Origin: a virus
Strand: one strand, 5' to 3'
Virus record (IMG/VR): IMGVR_UViG_3300025308_000344
Span: 1 to 24,664 of that record
Length of the DNA: 24,664 nucleotides
How positions within the stretch are numbered: the first letter of the stretch is position 1; the number at the start of each line of letters is the position of its first letter. Below, piece after piece: positions 22,206 through 24,664 of the stretch. The notes beneath the pieces are model-generated. The model saw only the letters and a program-made list of their open reading frames with translations, had not been told where the DNA came from and did no database searches. The position numbers and the translations under genes are program-made.

Positions 22206-22364
22206 ATGAAAATCAGAATTACAAAAGGCAAAAACAAAGGAACACGCGGAAGAGTTGTTGGTGTCTACATGGATGGCCGCTATGACATCAACGTCACCAA
22301 CAGAAAACCAAACCAGCCAAAACAGATGGTCATCAAGATGACCCATTGCGAAGAGGTCAGATAA
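22206..22364 (+). CDS. Small KOW-like basic protein
   Basis: A 52-residue protein (MKIRITKGKNKGTRGRVVGV start). The segment ITKGKNKGTRGRVVGVYMDG matches the KOW beta-barrel motif, found in ribosomal proteins and NusG, which binds RNA or protein. The rest (YDINVTNRKPNQPKQM, VIKMTHCEEVR) completes a small SH3-like sheet. It is basic and soluble. AAAGGGAAAAA precedes the ATG. It lies 33 bases upstream of the HARE-HTH gene and shares its direction and likely transcript. An antitermination or transcription-modulating role is possible but is inference. Confidence 0.65.
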   Translation: MKIRITKGKNKGTRGRVVGVYMDGRYDINVTNRKPNQPKQMVIKMTHCEEVR

Positions 22365-22397
22365 ATAAACAAATAATTTTTTTAAAGGAACAATACT

Positions 22398-22883
22398 ATG
22401 AAGAAAACGGACATCAAAATCAACGGGCTTTACACAATGAAGATTGGTAAGAACACTATCGCTGTTCGCATTATGAGCCAGAACCCTGATGGTCATTGGG
22501 TTGGTGTCAACGCCAACACTAACAAAGAGGTCATTATCAAGACCCCTGACCGTCTTTGCGGAGTGTATCATCCCAAAGCCGACAAGGCGGCGCAGGGTGC
22601 AAAGAACATTGATGAGCCAATCAAGGGCGCAACATCTAAGAAAGAACGCACCACGACGCAACGTGGCGGCTTGAGTGCGGCATTGCGTGTGCTTGAAGAA
22701 GCGGGCGAGCCGCTCAATTGCAAGAATATGGTCAATCTGATGCTGGAAAAGGGCTACTGGAAAACCGCTGGTAAGACTCCTTCGGCTACGATTTATTCCG
22801 CAATCGCGCGCGAGATAAAAGAAAAGGGAGCCGATGCCAGATTCCGTAAAACCGAACGAGGCAAGTTTACACTTGCGAAGTAA
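22398..22883 (+). CDS. HARE-HTH domain protein
   Basis: A 161-residue protein in two parts. Residues 1-55 form a beta-rich region (INGLYTMKIGKNTIAVRIMS, HWVGVNANTNKEVII), similar in feel to the KOW-like neighbour. After a basic linker, residues 91-160 form a HARE-HTH winged helix (LSAALRVLEEAGEPLNCKNM, YWKTAGKTPSATIYSAIARE, ARFRKTERGKFTLA). HARE-HTH domains occur in chromatin factors, RNA polymerase delta and restriction-modification proteins, and were proposed to sense modified DNA. Here it is convergent with two DNA methyltransferases. The ribosome site is AAAGGAACAATACT. The terminator just after the stop ends the rightward transcript. Function in the phage is inferred. Confidence 0.82.
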   Translation: MKKTDIKINGLYTMKIGKNTIAVRIMSQNPDGHWVGVNANTNKEVIIKTPDRLCGVYHPKADKAAQGAKNIDEPIKGATSKKERTTTQRGGLSAALRVLEEAGEPLNCKNMVNLMLEKGYWKTAGKTPSATIYSAIAREIKEKGADARFRKTERGKFTLAK

Positions 22884-22891
22884 CGCGACCA

Positions 22892-23752
22892 TTATTTTTG
22901 CTCCTGGCACGCCCCAGCCACAGCGGTTGGGGTTTTTTCGTTGATTTGCTCCATGTGCTTTCTGTAATCAACTCTTCCGGCGGCATAATTATACTCTGTG
23001 TCCAGAACTGCCTTCTTGCCGGCAAACTCCTCCCACCGTTTGATTATCACGTCCATGTAAATCGGGTCAATCTCCATGCCATAGCTTACACGGTTGTTCT
23101 TATGGCACGCAATCAGCGTGGTCCCCGACCCCATGAATAAATCCAATACGATATTTCCGGCGACCGAGCTATTTACCATTGCCCGCTCTACGATTTCAAC
23201 AGGTTTCATTGTTGGATGCAGGCGGTTTGCAGATGGCTTCTTCTCCTCCCATACTGTGTTCTGCGTCTTGTCGCCATACCAATTATCTGGCTTGCCTTTA
23301 ATGTGTGCGTAAAAGATGGGTTCGTGCCTAAACTTATAACGACCGAAACCCCATGCAAATGTATTCTTAACCCACACAATTTGACATCTGACCTCTATAC
23401 CCGCTGCCAGCATCGCGGACTCTGTTTCACGCTGCCATGCCGAGGCGTGACAGACATACACAGCCGCATTATCGGAGGCGTTTTCTTTGTATTGCGTAAA
23501 AAATGCTCCCATGAACGCGATATATTGAGCTTCCGTCATAGCATCGGACTTAATCGTCAGTGCTTCTTCGGTGTATCCCTCATAATTGACATTATATGGT
23601 GGGTCGGTAAAAATCATATCTGCCTTGGCACCTGCCATCAGCCGCTCGACATCTTCTGTCTTGGTGCTGTCGCCGCATAAAAGCACATGAGCGTCCTTTA
23701 CATCCTGGCGGGTATATTCAAATTCATGTCCACATTCACATTTAGTTTTCAT
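22892..23752 (-). CDS. DNA amino-methyltransferase, beta-type, DPPY (likely N6-adenine)
   Basis: A 286-residue enzyme that transfers methyl groups from S-adenosylmethionine to DNA. It starts with a partial zinc knuckle (CECGHEF, residues 5-11), then HVLLCGDST, catalytic motif IV TDPPY at residues 49-53, HPTMKPVE at 179-186 and the AdoMet motif LDLFMGSGTT at 203-212. Motif IV before motif I is the beta-class order. DPPY suggests adenine methylation; the site is unknown. I chose ATG 23752 since AAAGGA lies six bases upstream; a start 24 codons earlier would overlap the neighbour more. It overlaps the upstream methyltransferase by 11 bases. The opposite-strand terminator lies in its 3' end. No restriction enzyme is visible, so it may be an orphan protective enzyme. 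Confidence 0.92.
   Translation of the reverse strand: MKTKCECGHEFEYTRQDVKDAHVLLCGDSTKTEDVERLMAGAKADMIFTDPPYNVNYEGYTEEALTIKSDAMTEAQYIAFMGAFFTQYKENASDNAAVYVCHASAWQRETESAMLAAGIEVRCQIVWVKNTFAWGFGRYKFRHEPIFYAHIKGKPDNWYGDKTQNTVWEEKKPSANRLHPTMKPVEIVERAMVNSSVAGNIVLDLFMGSGTTLIACHKNNRVSYGMEIDPIYMDVIIKRWEEFAGKKAVLDTEYNYAAGRVDYRKHMEQINEKTPTAVAGACQEQK
22912..22938 (+). terminator. Intrinsic terminator of the KOW/HARE-HTH transcript
   Basis: An 8-base stem CCCCAGCC/GGTTGGGG (one G:T) with loop ACAGC is followed by six T on the plus strand. It lies 28 bases after the HARE-HTH stop and inside the end of the opposing methyltransferase coding region. Its codons there encode TPTAVAGA. Confidence 0.78.
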
Positions 23753-24554
23753 CTTGTTCCTTTCTGATACGAATTGCCTTTTTGCCGGTAAAATCCTCCC
23801 AACGCTGCACGCAAATATCCACATACAGCGGGTCTATCTCGACCGCCATACATCGCCGATTGTTCTTATGACATGCGATTATTGATGTTCCCGACCCACA
23901 GAATGGCTCAAGTACGATTGCGCCCTGTTTTGCTCCCATTGCAATGTAATGTTCTGCAAACGCTACTGGAAACACCGCCGCGTGAACCTCCGAGAACGAG
24001 TTCTTGCCGGATGGATTAAGCTCAAACACGTTTGATATGTTCCTAAACACATTCGTCTTTATCTGCCGTGTCGGATTCGGCTCTGTGGCAAAGATGAAGA
24101 TGTACTCAAAGCGGGAGTTCATTACCGACTCACACATTGCTGGTTGACCGCCACCTTTGTGCCATATCGACACATCACAAAAATGGTTACGCAGGGCATG
24201 GAGCAACTCAATAACAGCGATTTTGTTCCCAGCCAGTTGCTGGAGGTTGATGAACTGGTATATGCTATGCTTCTGGATAGTCAGAATCACAGCCATTAAA
24301 AACGACAGATATTCCTCGGTTGGCTTGTCATCGCTGTCGTTGGCATACTTCTGCTCGGTCATGTTCTTGTTGCCGCCGAGCGAATTGTCTCCAGCGTTGT
24401 ATGGTGGGCTGGTAAATACAATGTCAGCGGTCTCACCGGACATCAGTAACGCGAGGTCGTCGTTGCTCGTGGAATCGCCACAAAGCAGGCGGTGCCCGCC
24501 ACGGACATCTGCGGGTGATATGTCAAACTCATGTTGGCAATGTTCGCATTTCAT
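23742..24554 (-). CDS. DNA amino-methyltransferase, beta-type, SPPY
   Basis: A 270-residue DNA methyltransferase related to its downstream neighbour. The order is zinc knuckle CEHCQHEF at residues 3-10, GGHRLLCGDST, catalytic TSPPYN at about 48-53, a long central region (QFINLQQLAGNKIAVIELLH) likely to recognise the target, then AdoMet motif LEPFCGSGTS at 215-224 and MAVEIDPLYVD. SPPY is commonest in N4-cytosine enzymes but also occurs in N6-adenine ones, so the methylated base is unsure. I chose ATG 24554 because it overlaps the stop of the upstream gene as ATGA; an upstream start would read into that gene. No restriction partner is visible. Confidence 0.9.
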   Translation of the reverse strand: MKCEHCQHEFDISPADVRGGHRLLCGDSTSNDDLALLMSGETADIVFTSPPYNAGDNSLGGNKNMTEQKYANDSDDKPTEEYLSFLMAVILTIQKHSIYQFINLQQLAGNKIAVIELLHALRNHFCDVSIWHKGGGQPAMCESVMNSRFEYIFIFATEPNPTRQIKTNVFRNISNVFELNPSGKNSFSEVHAAVFPVAFAEHYIAMGAKQGAIVLEPFCGSGTSIIACHKNNRRCMAVEIDPLYVDICVQRWEDFTGKKAIRIRKEQDEN

Positions 24555-24664
24555 ATATTGTGTGCCTTTCCGCATTTCGGGCATTTGACCTGTCCACCGA
24601 GCAGATACAGGTCGCCCGGTTTGGTAATGGCAATTTTAGGCACCGGCGGTATATCATCCTCGTC
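24551..24664 (-). CDS. C-terminal end of a ParB-like/methyltransferase-linked protein (cut by window edge)
   Basis: Thirty-seven C-terminal codons of a gene continuing beyond the right edge. They include PKIAITKPGDLYLLGG and then CPKCGKAHNI before TGA. The segment (T)KPGDLYLLG is the linker that in ParB-methyltransferase fusion proteins stands just before HRLLCGDST. That second motif is present at the start of the next gene. So the upstream gene is probably a ParB-like nuclease or specificity protein split from its methyltransferase. The Cys pair (CPKC) mirrors those at the N-termini of both methyltransferases. Its TGA overlaps the next ATG. The rest is not visible. Confidence 0.55.
   Translation of the reverse strand, partial: DEDDIPPVPKIAITKPGDLYLLGGQVKCPKCGKAHNI

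Noticed and set aside
22134-22910. 258-codon minus-strand ORF
   Set aside because: It is antisense to the KOW-like and HARE-HTH genes, which have clear domains, ribosome sites and a terminator.
22892-24554. Complete restriction-modification system
   Set aside because: Only methyltransferases are visible; neither neighbour looks like a restriction endonuclease.

Overview
This window looks like most of a temperate siphovirus-type prophage, read almost entirely on the minus strand (right to left). My best guess for the host is a planctomycete, perhaps of the Phycisphaerae. That guess rests on remembered family resemblance of the terminase, protease-capsid fusion, neck proteins and HARE-HTH protein, and no search was run. 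Phage genes abut or overlap by ATGA, TTGA or TAATG, and many have clear AAGGAG-type ribosome binding sites.

Layout from right to left. At 24664-22892 lie the end of a gene cut by the window edge and two amino-methyltransferases, coupled by overlaps. At 22206-22883, on the opposite strand, a KOW-like peptide and a HARE-HTH protein share a terminator that lies inside the end of the methyltransferase gene. A 485-base gap (21722-22205) holds a 16-base palindrome and one possible 37-residue ORF. Packaging genes follow: a small protein, the large terminase and a zinc-ribbon peptide. Next come an AT-rich gap, a strong intrinsic terminator, an initiator-like tRNA-Met(CAT) and a small protein whose ATG starts two bases after the tRNA. 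The head and neck genes are portal, a protease-capsid fusion, a DUF2190-like decoration protein and a head-tail connector. An accessory block then sits inside the neck region: a holin-like protein, a terminator-like neck protein, a DUF1353 protein, a lipoprotein and an 817-residue beta-helix adhesin. The tail genes are a gp10-like protein, tail tube, two chaperones, tape measure and four distal proteins including a Cys-rich putative receptor binder. The left end holds a Cys-rich zinc protein, an excisionase-like HTH protein and a tyrosine integrase.

The most interesting signals are these. (1) Degenerate 7-base repeats in three unrelated sequence families occupy every gap over 50 bases in the structural operon, often as long inverted repeats, and one array lies inside a coding region. 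(2) The protease-capsid fusion has an internal in-frame ATG at codon 177 with nearly the same ribosome binding site as the gene's own start, which could supply surplus capsid protein. (3) The initiator-like tRNA is fused to the 5' end of an mRNA that would become nearly leaderless after tRNA processing. (4) A HARE-HTH protein is convergent with two methyltransferases. I see no recognisable endolysin, repressor or replication gene.
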